Notes: generated from the letters alone by a model not told the origin. A stretch of 26,983 bases of DNA from Helicobacteraceae bacterium (GCA_027084065.1 JALWLR010000037.1:1-26983), one strand, 5' to 3'. Positions 1 through 7,399 are shown, counted from the stretch's first letter. A program made the numbers and translations.

Positions 1-72
1 ACAGCACCCAATAAATATTTTATAAAGACTTTTCAAAAGATATAATCCTCTATAGAAGCCTGTTTTAGGGGA

Positions 73-157
73 TGGTGCGGACGAGAGGACTTGAACCTCC
101 ACACCTTGCGGCACCAGATCCTAAGTCTGGCGTGTCTACCAATTCCACCACGTCCGC
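73..157 (-). tRNA. tRNA-Leu (anticodon TAG)
   Basis: On the minus strand a 7-bp acceptor stem (plus strand GCGGACG at 77-83 with CGTCCGC at 151-157) closes a cloverleaf. The T-loop is the usual TTCAAGTCC type. The anticodon arm is CCAGA-CTTAGGA-TCTGG, so the anticodon is TAG (Leu). The extra arm is long, as in class II tRNAs. CCA is encoded (plus TGG at 73-75). It is the last gene of a five-tRNA cluster transcribed leftward; no convincing terminator hairpin is visible between it and the window edge. Confidence 0.95.
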
Positions 158-192
158 GTGGTACTTCGTAAAACGAAGTTGGTTTGTAAAAG

Positions 193-269
193 TGGTACGC
201 CCATCAGGATTCGAACCTGAGACCTACGGCTTAGAAGGCCGTTGCTCTATCCAGCTGAGCTATGGACGC
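193..269 (-). tRNA. tRNA-Arg (anticodon TCT)
   Basis: Minus-strand cloverleaf of 77 nt including encoded CCA. The acceptor arms at 197-203 and 263-269 pair with two G-T wobbles. The T-arm carries GGATTCGAACC on the plus strand. The anticodon arm ACGGC-CTTCTAA-GCCGT gives anticodon TCT (Arg, AGA codon). It sits only 7 nt from the neighbouring tRNA-Arg(TCG), so the two are surely processed from one transcript. Confidence 0.95.
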
Positions 270-276
270 ATCAAAG

Positions 277-353
277 TGGTACGCCCGATAGGATTCGAAC
301 CTATAACCGTCGGATCCGAAGTCCGATACTCTATCCAGTTGAGCCACGGGCGC
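277..353 (-). tRNA. tRNA-Arg (anticodon TCG)
   Basis: Minus-strand cloverleaf of 77 nt including encoded CCA. The acceptor stem is plus 281-287 with 347-353. The anticodon arm TCGGA-CTTCGGA-TCCGA gives TCG (Arg, CGA codon). Its acceptor and T-arm sequence resemble the adjacent tRNA-Arg(TCT), consistent with an old tandem duplication that acquired a new anticodon (inference). Confidence 0.94.
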
Positions 354-407
354 ATGGACAACAACCGTTTTGTTTCTTTATCAAATAGTTGTTATATATA
401 TTCACGA

Positions 408-485
408 TGGGGTGGGATATGGGATTCGAACCCACGGCCCTCAGTGCCACAAACTGATGCTCTAACCAACTGAGCTAATCCCACC
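408..485 (-). tRNA. tRNA-His (anticodon GTG)
   Basis: Minus-strand cloverleaf. The acceptor stem GTGGGAT pairs with ATCCCAC. The anticodon arm TCAGT-TTGTGGC-ACTGA gives GTG (His). An extra 5' G (position -1, plus C at 485) lies opposite a C73 discriminator, the histidine identity pair, so G-1 is genomically encoded. CCA is encoded. The gap to tRNA-Arg(TCG) is 54 bp and AT-rich. Confidence 0.95.
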
Positions 486-506
486 ATGTGATTGTCGTTG
501 TAAAAA

Positions 507-584
507 TGGTCGGGGTGAAAGGACTCGAACCTTCGGCCCCTTGGTCCCAAACCAAGTACTCTAACCATACTGAGCTACACCCCG
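507..584 (-). tRNA. tRNA-Pro (anticodon TGG)
   Basis: Minus-strand cloverleaf of 78 nt with encoded CCA. The acceptor stem is plus CGGGGTG (511-517) with CACCCCG (578-584). The anticodon arm CTTGG-TTTGGGA-CCAAG gives TGG (Pro). It is the first gene of the leftward tRNA cluster, starting about 30 nt after the predicted transcription start. Confidence 0.95.
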
Positions 585-621
585 TTCATTAATCAAGCCG
601 TAACTTGTTAATGAGGCTGGA

Positions 622-650
622 ATTATAATAAATTCAGGACAAAATGTCAA
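622..650 (-). promoter_or_regulatory. Consensus sigma70 promoter of the tRNA cluster
   Basis: On the minus strand there is a perfect TTGACA (-35, plus 645-650) and a perfect TATAAT (-10, plus 622-627) separated by exactly 17 bp. The predicted start is near 615. The bases after the -10 (CCAGCC) are GC-rich, the discriminator type associated with stringent control of stable-RNA promoters. It drives the Pro-His-Arg-Arg-Leu cluster. It is the best match to full consensus noticed in this window. Confidence 0.85.
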
Positions 651-670
651 GAGTTTTTTTACTTTTTCGA

Positions 671-676
671 TATAAT
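671..676 (+). promoter_or_regulatory. -10 box upstream of the NSS transporter
   Basis: TATAAT lies 35 bp before the ATG at 712, behind a T-rich tract (653-667). A poorly conserved -35 is usual for Campylobacterota sigma70 promoters. It is divergent from the tRNA promoter, with roughly 20 bp between the two promoters. Confidence 0.55.
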
Positions 677-711
677 TTCAAAAAACACAACAAAAACAAA
701 GAGACAGCAAT

Positions 712-2049
712 ATGAAAATAGCAAGATTTAGTCGTATCGGTTTTATCCTTGCCGCAGCAGGCAGTGCCGTTGGACTTGGAAACATTTGGAAATTTCCTTA
801 CATAACGGGGGAGTACGGCGGAGGTGCTTTTGTACTAGTGTATCTTATAACCGTAGCGCTTATAGGCTTCTCTTTAATGATAGCCGAAATGCTTATCGGC
901 TACAAAGGGCGTAAAGACACGGTTACCTCTTTTGAAACACTTGCACCAAGGCATAAAAATCTTTGGAAATACGCAGGGTTTCAGTCCCTTGCCGGTTTAC
1001 TTATTATGACATTTTATTCCGTAGTCATCGGATGGATTTTTAACTACATCGTTACATCTCTAACCCATCTCCCATCTTCGGTCAAAGAGGCAGAAGTAAC
1101 ATTTGGCGCTATGCTACACAGTGACTTTGCCACGCAACTGTTTTACCATACTCTTGCCTTTGTCATTGTGAGTTATATAGTCTCAAGAGGTATTAAAAGC
1201 GGTATAGAAAAGCTCAACGACTATCTTATGCCTGCTTTGATTTTAATTTTAACGGGTATGTTTTTATATGCACTTACACTGGATTCTTTTGGCAAAGCGT
1301 TTGCTTTCATGTTTGCGCCTGATTGGTCAAAACTCAATTCCGAAGCCTTCGTTGCGGCAGTCGGGCATGCCTTTTTTACACTCAGTCTTGGAATGGGTGC
1401 CATTATGACCTATGCGGCATCAATGGAAAAAGGAAGTAATATTGTAAGCAGTGCTTTATGGGTTGTCTTTTTGGATACCACTATAGCGCTTGTAGCCGGT
1501 TTGATGCTTTTTACATTTTTATACCAGTACGGTTCAGGACCGGACAAAGGACCAGGACTTGTTTTCATCTCTATGCCTGCCGCTTTTTACGAAATGGGAA
1601 CACTTGGTAATTTCTTTGCAGTTATTTTCTTTAGTGCACTTGCTTTTGCCGGGCTGACCTCCGCTGTTTCCTTGGTCGAACCGACTGTGCAGTATCTCAT
1701 TGACAGGTTTGGGCTAACGCGTACAAAAGCTGCATGGGTAAGCGGATTTTTCTTTTATGTTGTGGGAATCTTGGTCATTCTTTCCAACATTGAGATGACA
1801 AAAGAGTACTTTACATGGGACGGCAAGAACCTCTTTGACTGGATAGACTTCCTTACAGCTGCCGTTATGCTACCACTTGGCGGACTTGTTATGAGTATTT
1901 TTGTCGGGTATATCCTGCCTAAAAACGAAGTAGAAGCGACACTGCGTCCATTTATGAAAGGATATTTCAATATTTGGTACTTCTCACTGCGCTACATTGC
2001 GCCGTTTGCGCTTTTTATCGTTATTTTGAATCTTTTGGGAGTTGTATAG
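712..2049 (+). CDS. Neurotransmitter:sodium symporter (NSS/SNF) family transporter
   Basis: A 445-residue membrane protein of the NSS (SNF, LeuT/MhsT-like) family, which takes up amino acids with Na+ across the inner membrane. The family hallmark is at the N terminus: residues about 6-38 contain SRIGFILAAAGSAVGLGNIW followed by KFPY and GGGAF, the unwound TM1 that forms the substrate and sodium sites. About 11 hydrophobic segments follow, matching the short bacterial NSS proteins (435-450 aa, as in MhsT) rather than 12-TM LeuT. The ATG at 712 follows a modest purine-rich RBS (AGAGACAG). A 90-aa gene begins one base after the stop and is probably co-translated. The substrate cannot be read from sequence; tryptophan or tyrosine transport is common annotation for relatives but is not shown here. 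Confidence 0.9.
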   Translation: MKIARFSRIGFILAAAGSAVGLGNIWKFPYITGEYGGGAFVLVYLITVALIGFSLMIAEMLIGYKGRKDTVTSFETLAPRHKNLWKYAGFQSLAGLLIMTFYSVVIGWIFNYIVTSLTHLPSSVKEAEVTFGAMLHSDFATQLFYHTLAFVIVSYIVSRGIKSGIEKLNDYLMPALILILTGMFLYALTLDSFGKAFAFMFAPDWSKLNSEAFVAAVGHAFFTLSLGMGAIMTYAASMEKGSNIVSSALWVVFLDTTIALVAGLMLFTFLYQYGSGPDKGPGLVFISMPAAFYEMGTLGNFFAVIFFSALAFAGLTSAVSLVEPTVQYLIDRFGLTRTKAAWVSGFFFYVVGILVILSNIEMTKEYFTWDGKNLFDWIDFLTAAVMLPLGGLVMSIFVGYILPKNEVEATLRPFMKGYFNIWYFSLRYIAPFALFIVILNLLGVV

Positions 2050-2050
2050 T

Positions 2051-2323
2051 ATGCAAGAAGATATAAAAAAAGAGATAATCGCGCTTCTAAGTGCTCAAAA
2101 CATCTCCGTAAATTCCAATGTGGACTTCAATGTCAACGGCGAGACCGTCAATCTCTCCTATAAATTCATTATAGACAGCTACATGCAAGCATCCCAAGAA
2201 GCGCAACTGGTTTTTTTAGCAGCACTGCGCAAATCTCAAAAAGCGGGAAATATAGGGATTGAAAAGTTTTTCGAAGGGATGGGAAAACTGCTACTTATGG
2301 GCAGTCTCTCAGACAAACTTTAA
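2051..2323 (+). CDS. Small conserved-looking protein of unknown function
   Basis: A 90-residue, mostly helical, soluble protein; I recognise no domain. The ATG at 2051 lies one base after the transporter stop codon and has a GGGAG ribosome-binding site at 2037-2041 inside the end of that gene. That start is preferred over an in-frame TTG at 2042, which would overlap it. There is no signal peptide or membrane segment. The sequence is charged at the N terminus (QEDIKKEI), has a short asparagine/valine-rich middle, and ends in a hydrophobic stretch (FFEGMGKLLLMGSL). Coupling to the transporter suggests an accessory role, but that is inference only. Its stop lies one base from the convergent queD stop. 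Confidence 0.6.
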   Translation: MQEDIKKEIIALLSAQNISVNSNVDFNVNGETVNLSYKFIIDSYMQASQEAQLVFLAALRKSQKAGNIGIEKFFEGMGKLLLMGSLSDKL

Positions 2324-2324
2324 A

Positions 2325-2906
2325 CTAAACTGCCGATGGATTGACAAAGCGCTCTTTGGCAAGTAACTTTTTCCACAACAAAGGGTCTTGAAAACCATCT
2401 TCAACCGCTTGAGAAGGGATGATTTCCTCCAACTCTATGACTCCCATTTGCGCATTGTGTGCATCCTCAACAAAACATTCGGCATAGCCGGTGTCTGTTT
2501 CGTGCACGCGAACACTGTGCAGACGCACCTCTTTTTCGCCGTTTATCGTTGTAGTAAGCTCCATCAAACGCTCAATCATTACAAAAATCACTCTGGAAAA
2601 CTGCTCGGCACTTGGGCTTACAGGCAGCATGACCCATCTTGCCGAATGTTTTTGCATGTCCGCTTTGTACTCTTTTGAGTCTTCGCTCCAAATCGTCACG
2701 GCATGGTCAAACATCTCGACAAGATCCTTTAGATGCTGTTTCATCAAACCAAAATCATAGACCATTTGCCCGTTATCGAGATAATTTGATGAAAACATCA
2801 CTTCGACTTTGTAGGAGTGTCCATGTAATGAGCTGCGACACTTCACACTCGTGCATCCACGGACTATATGTGCATTCTCGAACTTGAACAACTTGCGAAT
2901 AATCAT
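2325..2906 (-). CDS. queD: 6-carboxy-5,6,7,8-tetrahydropterin synthase QueD
   Basis: A 193-aa protein of the PTPS/QueD family, the second step of 7-deazaguanine (preQ0/queuosine) synthesis: 7,8-dihydroneopterin triphosphate to 6-carboxytetrahydropterin. The zinc ligands are visible as H13 (NAHIV) and H28/H30 (LHGHSY), with the catalytic Cys at C23. Downstream, DHAV (about residue 67) and a conserved Glu in the ETDTGYAE/VED region fit the family. It is longer than the 120-aa E. coli enzyme, carrying an extended middle and C-terminal tail. The ATG has an AGGGG site 6 nt upstream and abuts the queE stop exactly, so it is the last gene of the RDD-moaA-queE-queD operon. No terminator hairpin separates it from the convergent gene on the plus strand. 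Confidence 0.88.
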   Translation of the reverse strand: MIIRKLFKFENAHIVRGCTSVKCRSSLHGHSYKVEVMFSSNYLDNGQMVYDFGLMKQHLKDLVEMFDHAVTIWSEDSKEYKADMQKHSARWVMLPVSPSAEQFSRVIFVMIERLMELTTTINGEKEVRLHSVRVHETDTGYAECFVEDAHNAQMGVIELEEIIPSQAVEDGFQDPLLWKKLLAKERFVNPSAV

Positions 2907-3662
2907 CTATACCCCTTTATTTATATCCCAAATACGTATGTGCAGTCTGTCACTAAACGTGTAGCCCCTCTCTTTGCAGTAAGCAACAAGTGGTAGAGTA
3001 TTTCGTTCTATTTCGGCTTTATTGCCCCCTACAGGCATACAGTAAACCTCCAGATCCGGTGCATAAGAGCATATCTCTTCAATTTCCGCATCCAAAGCGG
3101 CATTAATAGACTCTTTGTCGATGCTAAATTTAAAAAACGCCTCTTTAGCATTGTAAGCAATAGCACTTATAGCTTCAGCTCGAACTCTTCTCTCATGTGG
3201 CTCACCGGAATTTTCCAGCTTGACTGAAAGCGCATAAACACACTCTTTAAAAACAGGATGCTTTTCAAAGTCAGGCAAAAGAGTTGCATTGGTTTCAAAC
3301 GTTATTCGATGCCCTTTTGCATGTAAATACTCCAAAAAAGCAACTAACGCTGCATCTGACGCATATATGAGCGGTTCACCACCGGTAAAAACAATATCTG
3401 CTGCATAGGAAAGATTGTAGCTTTCTAAAATCCCTATGAGCATATCTACATGCAAAACTTCCGCCCAAGTAGAAGAAAAACTCCTATCGACTGCATAGAC
3501 CGTGTCGCACCCTACAATCTCCTCCCCACTTAAAGAGCGCTCAACGCAGCCAAATCCTTTGCATGTAAGGTTGCACCCGCCAAAACGGAAAAAAAGAGAA
3601 GGTCTTCCGACATATCGTCCTTCTCCCTGAATAGAAAAGAAGTGCTCAACAAGCTGGATCAT
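2907..3662 (-). CDS. queE: 7-carboxy-7-deazaguanine synthase QueE (radical SAM)
   Basis: A 251-aa radical SAM enzyme converting QueD's product to 7-carboxy-7-deazaguanine. The N terminus has the QueE signature (FSIQGEGRYVGRPSLFFRFGGCN), and the SAM-binding GGEP motif is at about residue 94 (FTGGEPL). The cluster-binding loop is unusual. C30 and C34 are followed by KGFGC39, and the CDTVYA motif that normally supplies the third cysteine two residues later appears only at C52. There is therefore an insertion of about 15 residues between the second and third canonical cysteines. Its start overlaps the moaA stop by 4 nt (ATGA), implying coupled translation, and queD starts immediately after its stop. 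Confidence 0.88.
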   Translation of the reverse strand: MIQLVEHFFSIQGEGRYVGRPSLFFRFGGCNLTCKGFGCVERSLSGEEIVGCDTVYAVDRSFSSTWAEVLHVDMLIGILESYNLSYAADIVFTGGEPLIYASDAALVAFLEYLHAKGHRITFETNATLLPDFEKHPVFKECVYALSVKLENSGEPHERRVRAEAISAIAYNAKEAFFKFSIDKESINAALDAEIEEICSYAPDLEVYCMPVGGNKAEIERNTLPLVAYCKERGYTFSDRLHIRIWDINKGV

Positions 3663-4624
3663 CCACCCGTCTCATAAAAAGCACGGGTTGAGCTCTCATC
3701 ATCCTCTCCGCCCCAGCGATTTTTTTCCGGCTTGTTTTTAACAACCTCTTTTAAAACCAAAGCCGCCGTTTTTATATCGCCTTTTTTGACGGCATCGGCA
3801 ATGCTCATGGCCTCATCAAAATAAAGACACGGAATCAAAAAACCTTCTGCCGTTAAACGAATGCGGTTACACTGCTTGCAAAAATCATCCTCATAGGGCT
3901 CTATGATACCAAATCTATACCCATCATCCATGCGATAGTAGTGACTTGGACTACTTCCGTCAAACCCTTCGTCATAGAAGGTATATTTTTGTTTGAGTAT
4001 GTCAAGTACCTCTTCGGATTTAAGTCCTTTGAGATCTTTATTTGCATGTACATTTTCCATATACTCAATAAATCGTACCGTCATTCCACGCTCTTTACAA
4101 TACTCCAGTACATCGATGATTTCATTGTCATTTACGCCCTTCATCGGAACCATGTTCACTTTGACTTTGAGACCAACCTTGAGCGCTTCCTTAACCCCCT
4201 CTAGTACATGCGAAAGGACATCTTTTTGGGCTATTTGCTGTGCTACTTCCGGTTTGAGGGTATCGATACTGACGTTAAGACGCTTCAAGCCAGCACTTTT
4301 AAGCTTTTGTGCAGCTCCTTTGAGCAAGTAGGCATTCGTCGTCATCGCTAAATCAATATCCGGTTTGTAGTCATAAATCATCTTGATGAAAACATCCAAA
4401 TCTTCACGTAAAAGCGGTTCACCACCCGTTATACGGATCTTTTTGACACCTTCGTCAATGGCAACTTTGATAAACTCAAAAAGCTCCTCAAAGCTAAGGA
4501 GGTTCTCTTTTGGTACCCAGCTAAAAGGTTTTTCCGGCATGCAGTACTGGCACCGAAAATTACACCGTTCCGTTACCGACACACGCAAGTAGTCTACCAC
4601 TCTGTCATAACTGTCTATTAACAT
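3659..4624 (-). CDS. moaA: GTP 3',8-cyclase MoaA
   Basis: A 321-aa radical SAM protein performing the first step of molybdenum cofactor synthesis (GTP to 3',8-cH2GTP). The N-terminal [4Fe-4S] ligands are C21-x3-C25-x2-C28, with a GGEP motif at 67-70. The second, substrate-binding cluster is C249-x2-C252-x13-C266, diagnostic of MoaA. The protein ends in Gly-Gly, the conserved C-terminal tail needed for activity. It starts 2 nt after the stop of the RDD gene, with a weak purine-rich site (GAGTAACG), and overlaps queE by 4 nt. Pairing with queE and queD joins two GTP-derived pterin-like pathways in one transcript. Moco would supply respiratory molybdoenzymes (inference). Confidence 0.93.
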   Translation of the reverse strand: MLIDSYDRVVDYLRVSVTERCNFRCQYCMPEKPFSWVPKENLLSFEELFEFIKVAIDEGVKKIRITGGEPLLREDLDVFIKMIYDYKPDIDLAMTTNAYLLKGAAQKLKSAGLKRLNVSIDTLKPEVAQQIAQKDVLSHVLEGVKEALKVGLKVKVNMVPMKGVNDNEIIDVLEYCKERGMTVRFIEYMENVHANKDLKGLKSEEVLDILKQKYTFYDEGFDGSSPSHYYRMDDGYRFGIIEPYEDDFCKQCNRIRLTAEGFLIPCLYFDEAMSIADAVKKGDIKTAALVLKEVVKNKPEKNRWGGEDDESSTRAFYETGG

Positions 4625-4626
4625 CG

Positions 4627-5103
4627 TTACTCTTTCTCTTCAATTTCTACCGTTTTTGCAATCATATCATGCAAAGCTTTTTTTCTCTTATTGTAAAAGG
4701 GGAGAATAAGCCCTATAAGAATCGTAGCGGAAAACAAAAATGCAACAAATCGCAAAAGAGCTCTGCTAAATGAAATATTTTCATATGTAGTGTCATCGAC
4801 CACTTTGATTTTATATGCTTTTTTTCCCGGTGTCTGACCCGTTTTTGAAAGAAAAAGCGCATAGATTATACCATAAAGCGCCACTGCCAAAAAAGGTCCC
4901 CAAGATGAGTGCAAAAAGGCCTCTTTGCTACCAAGTACAACATAAGTCAAAGCATATAAAATCGGTGTATAAATCATAAACAGATCAGTGATGAATGCCT
5001 TAATGCGATCAACATACCGTGCATACACGACTGAGCTGTTTTGTGTAGTGTTTTTTGTAAAAGAGTGGGGATTTTTTTTTAGTTTTCTTGCAAAGTTACT
5101 CAT
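4627..5103 (-). CDS. RDD family membrane protein
   Basis: With the ATG at 5103 this is a 158-aa inner-membrane protein with three or four hydrophobic segments and the RDD pattern: an Arg in the first helix region (ARYVDRIKAFITDLFM) and Asp residues in the later helices (TGQTPGKKAYKIKVVDD, then KALHDMIAKT). RDD proteins are of uncertain biochemical role, often linked to ion homeostasis. A GTG eight codons upstream (5127) is rejected because it falls inside the petC terminator hairpin. The chosen ATG has no good ribosome-binding site. It is the first gene of the moaA-queE-queD operon, its stop lying 2 nt before moaA. Confidence 0.75.
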   Translation of the reverse strand: MSNFARKLKKNPHSFTKNTTQNSSVVYARYVDRIKAFITDLFMIYTPILYALTYVVLGSKEAFLHSSWGPFLAVALYGIIYALFLSKTGQTPGKKAYKIKVVDDTTYENISFSRALLRFVAFLFSATILIGLILPFYNKRKKALHDMIAKTVEIEEKE

Positions 5104-5119
5104 GAGGGAAATTGTAGTC

Positions 5120-5143
5120 AAAAACACCTAAAAAGGTGCTTTT
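5120..5143 (-). terminator. Intrinsic terminator of petABC
   Basis: On the minus strand, 6 nt after the petC stop, AAAAGCACC pairs with GGTGTTTTT around a TTTTTA loop (9 bp, one G-T). The 3' arm supplies the T-run. It separates petABC from the RDD-moaA-que operon. Confidence 0.75.
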
Positions 5144-5148
5144 GATAC

Positions 5149-6165
5149 TTAGTGGAGATCTCTCCAGACTTCTCTTTTCCAAAGGTATGCAAAGAGAGCG
5201 AAAATAAGCAGATATACAAGAACGATCGGTCCAAGTTCAGCTCTTTCGTGTCGTTTCGCATCACCACTGTCTTCAAGGAACTCGTTGACTTTTTCATAAG
5301 ACTCTTTTGTCAAACCAACTCTTGGCATCGCAGTGCCTGGAAGCTGTGTTTGAGGATCTTCGACAAATGTTTTAAGGAAGTGTTCACTTCTTGCACGAAC
5401 AATGATAGAAAGATCCGGTGGAAGTTTCCCAAGATAATCCGCAAGCGCATTTTGCTCTTCGGCAACTTTTTGTTTAAATTTAAGTGCCTCTATATCCTGA
5501 CCAGTTTTGATGTTCTCTTTTGTCTTTGGAACGAAACCAACTTGTGTCCACTTCATATAGCGGTCAGCGTGACAACGTCCACATGCTTCGACAAACGCTT
5601 CCGTCGCATCCATTTTACCCGCTTTTTTCTCTTTCAAATAAGCAACAACATTCGCAATATCTTGATCACTACTAACCATACTCATAATAGCGCCCATTGG
5701 ATGCATGCTGTCATCTTTGTATTTATGATCAACATTCATAGCCATAGCAGGGTCTTTGACAAGTGCTATAAGGTATTTTTTGTCATAAAGCGCACCCGCA
5801 TGCTCCAGACTTGGAGGTGTGACACCCCCCATGTTCGTAGCACCGTCGAAGTGACATCCCTGACACATTGCATATGTACCCTCTCCGGCAACCGGGTCTC
5901 CTTTGATTTTGGAGATTTTATCCACTTCCGACCAGAATTTTTTCTTCTCTTCTAATTTTTTCTCAAGCTCTTTTGTCGGTTCGTTGTTGGCTTTAGCGAC
6001 TTTGATTTTGTGTTCTACCTCTTCAATGTCGCTTTTGCCATCATACTGAAAGTTTCTAAACTCGACATGTTTGTGCATTTGAGAGTGCGCAAACGGCTCT
6101 ACAAGGTAGTAGGTTATCAGAGTAAAAGTCACTACTATCGCCAATATTTTTAATTCTCTCATCAT
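5149..6165 (-). CDS. petC: Di-haem cytochrome c subunit of the bc1-type complex (PetC)
   Basis: A 338-aa membrane-anchored cytochrome c. There is an N-terminal hydrophobic segment (about residues 6-21), a charged coiled-coil-like stretch at 45-80, and two haem c sites, C101-Q-G-C-H105 and C195-G-R-C-H199. MHPMG near 154-158 is a candidate axial Met. A C-terminal transmembrane helix follows (about 311-329, LGPIVLVYLLIFALFAYLW). Two CxxCH motifs and a C-terminal anchor are the arrangement found in epsilonproteobacterial bc complexes, not the single-haem cytochrome c1 of alphaproteobacteria. It accepts electrons from the Rieske protein in the periplasm. An AAGGAG site precedes the ATG (a second ATG follows immediately). 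It is the last gene of petABC, 3 nt after petB. Confidence 0.92.
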   Translation of the reverse strand: MMRELKILAIVVTFTLITYYLVEPFAHSQMHKHVEFRNFQYDGKSDIEEVEHKIKVAKANNEPTKELEKKLEEKKKFWSEVDKISKIKGDPVAGEGTYAMCQGCHFDGATNMGGVTPPSLEHAGALYDKKYLIALVKDPAMAMNVDHKYKDDSMHPMGAIMSMVSSDQDIANVVAYLKEKKAGKMDATEAFVEACGRCHADRYMKWTQVGFVPKTKENIKTGQDIEALKFKQKVAEEQNALADYLGKLPPDLSIIVRARSEHFLKTFVEDPQTQLPGTAMPRVGLTKESYEKVNEFLEDSGDAKRHERAELGPIVLVYLLIFALFAYLWKREVWRDLH

Positions 6166-6168
6166 GAT

Positions 6169-7389
6169 TTACTCCTTAACCTCTTTTTCCATTTTCGTGA
6201 TTATAGGCAAGATAATCCACAAGCCTATAAACGTAAGTGCCGCATACAGACCGATTGTACTGAAGATTCCTTCCGGCGGCAATTTACCCATTGCCGTAAG
6301 AACGATCATATCAATAACCAATGCCCAGAACCAGTAAAAGAACAATCCTCTTTTGTGTGCCGGCTTCGCGTTGGGACTTCTATCCAAAAACGGAAGCAAA
6401 AAGAATATAACTTGTGCAAAACCAAACGCTATAAGACCGACATTTGTTGAGAACGGTCGCAATATTTCATAAGACCACAAGAAATACCACTCTGGATAGA
6501 TATGCTCTGGCGTTTTCAAAGGGTCTGCCGGATCAAAGTTTACAGGGTCCATCGCAAATTCATAATGGTAGAAGACCAAATAGAAGAAAAAGATCAAAAA
6601 GATCGACACGACAAACATATCTTTAGCAAGGAAGTCGTTGGCAAATGCAATAACTTTTGCTTCTTTCTTTTTCCCTGCTTTGTATTTTGCTGCTTCTTCG
6701 TCAAAGTCTATCTCTTCACCCTCTTGGTTGTTTACATGCGGAATACGAAGTGTACCGAAGTGCAATCCTATCAATGCAATGATAACAAGCGGCAGTAACA
6801 GTACATGCAACATAAAGAAGCGGTTTAGGAAAGCCTGCCCCGGTACATAGTCTCCACGAATCCACTCAACAAGTCCGTTTAGGTGTAAATCGCCAAGACT
6901 AAAGAGGTTGGTAATAACCATTCCCGCCCAGTAACTCATTTGCCCCCACGGAAGCATATAACCAGAAAAAGCTTCTGCGGAAAATGTTACGAACAAAAGC
7001 ATACCGGAAATCCAGATAAGCTCTCGTCCCTTTTTGTAAGAGCCGTAATAAATTCCCGTAAACATATGAATATAAATAATAAGGAAAACAACCGATGCAG
7101 CAACCCCGTGCACATGTCTCCACAGCCATCCAAACTCCACCTCTTTCATAATGGTGTAGTTAACGCTGTCAAATGCCAAATCAACATTTGGTTGATAGTA
7201 CATCAACAAAAATATTCCAGAAATCAATAGCATTCCAAACGTAATGGCAAGAACCATTCCCATTGCCCATAGGAAGTTGATGTTCTTGGGTATCCAATAC
7301 TCTGTTGCCAAAACACGGCGAAGCGTGTCTATAGCAAGCCGTTGATTGAGCCAGTCATGCAAGCTTGTAGCTTTTTCAAAATGTGCCAT
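6169..7389 (-). CDS. petB: Cytochrome b of the bc1-type complex (PetB)
   Basis: A 406-aa, eight-helix cytochrome b, the quinol-oxidising core of the complex. The first haem pair is H94/H108 (RHVHGVAA and IYIHMF, 14 apart). The second pair is H195/H210 (15 apart). The Qo-site motif PEWYF is at 299-303. A charged cytoplasmic insertion lies at about 219-248 (EEIDFDEEAAKYKAGKKKEA) between helices D and E. The 15-residue spacing of the second pair is that of cytochrome b6f and Gram-positive proteins rather than mitochondrial cytochrome b (14). This is a full-length, unsplit protein. Its start lies 10 nt after the Rieske stop, within the same operon. Confidence 0.95.
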   Translation of the reverse strand: MAHFEKATSLHDWLNQRLAIDTLRRVLATEYWIPKNINFLWAMGMVLAITFGMLLISGIFLLMYYQPNVDLAFDSVNYTIMKEVEFGWLWRHVHGVAASVVFLIIYIHMFTGIYYGSYKKGRELIWISGMLLFVTFSAEAFSGYMLPWGQMSYWAGMVITNLFSLGDLHLNGLVEWIRGDYVPGQAFLNRFFMLHVLLLPLVIIALIGLHFGTLRIPHVNNQEGEEIDFDEEAAKYKAGKKKEAKVIAFANDFLAKDMFVVSIFLIFFFYLVFYHYEFAMDPVNFDPADPLKTPEHIYPEWYFLWSYEILRPFSTNVGLIAFGFAQVIFFLLPFLDRSPNAKPAHKRGLFFYWFWALVIDMIVLTAMGKLPPEGIFSTIGLYAALTFIGLWIILPIITKMEKEVKE

Positions 7390-7399
7390 ATGTTCTCCC

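Noticed and set aside
41..46. TATAAT on the plus strand at the left edge
   Set aside because: It would transcribe antisense to the tRNA cluster; likely chance in AT-rich DNA, no supporting -35 or gene.
72..473. 133-codon open frame on the plus strand
   Set aside because: It runs antisense through four tRNA genes; repeated GFEPxTxG-like peptides are just translated T-arms.
2325..5103. preQ1 or molybdenum-cofactor riboswitch for the que/moa operon
   Set aside because: The space before the first gene is only a terminator and about 16 bp; no aptamer-like structure seen.
5104..5127. GTG start extending the RDD protein by eight codons
   Set aside because: It lies inside the petC terminator hairpin and adds non-conserved-looking residues.
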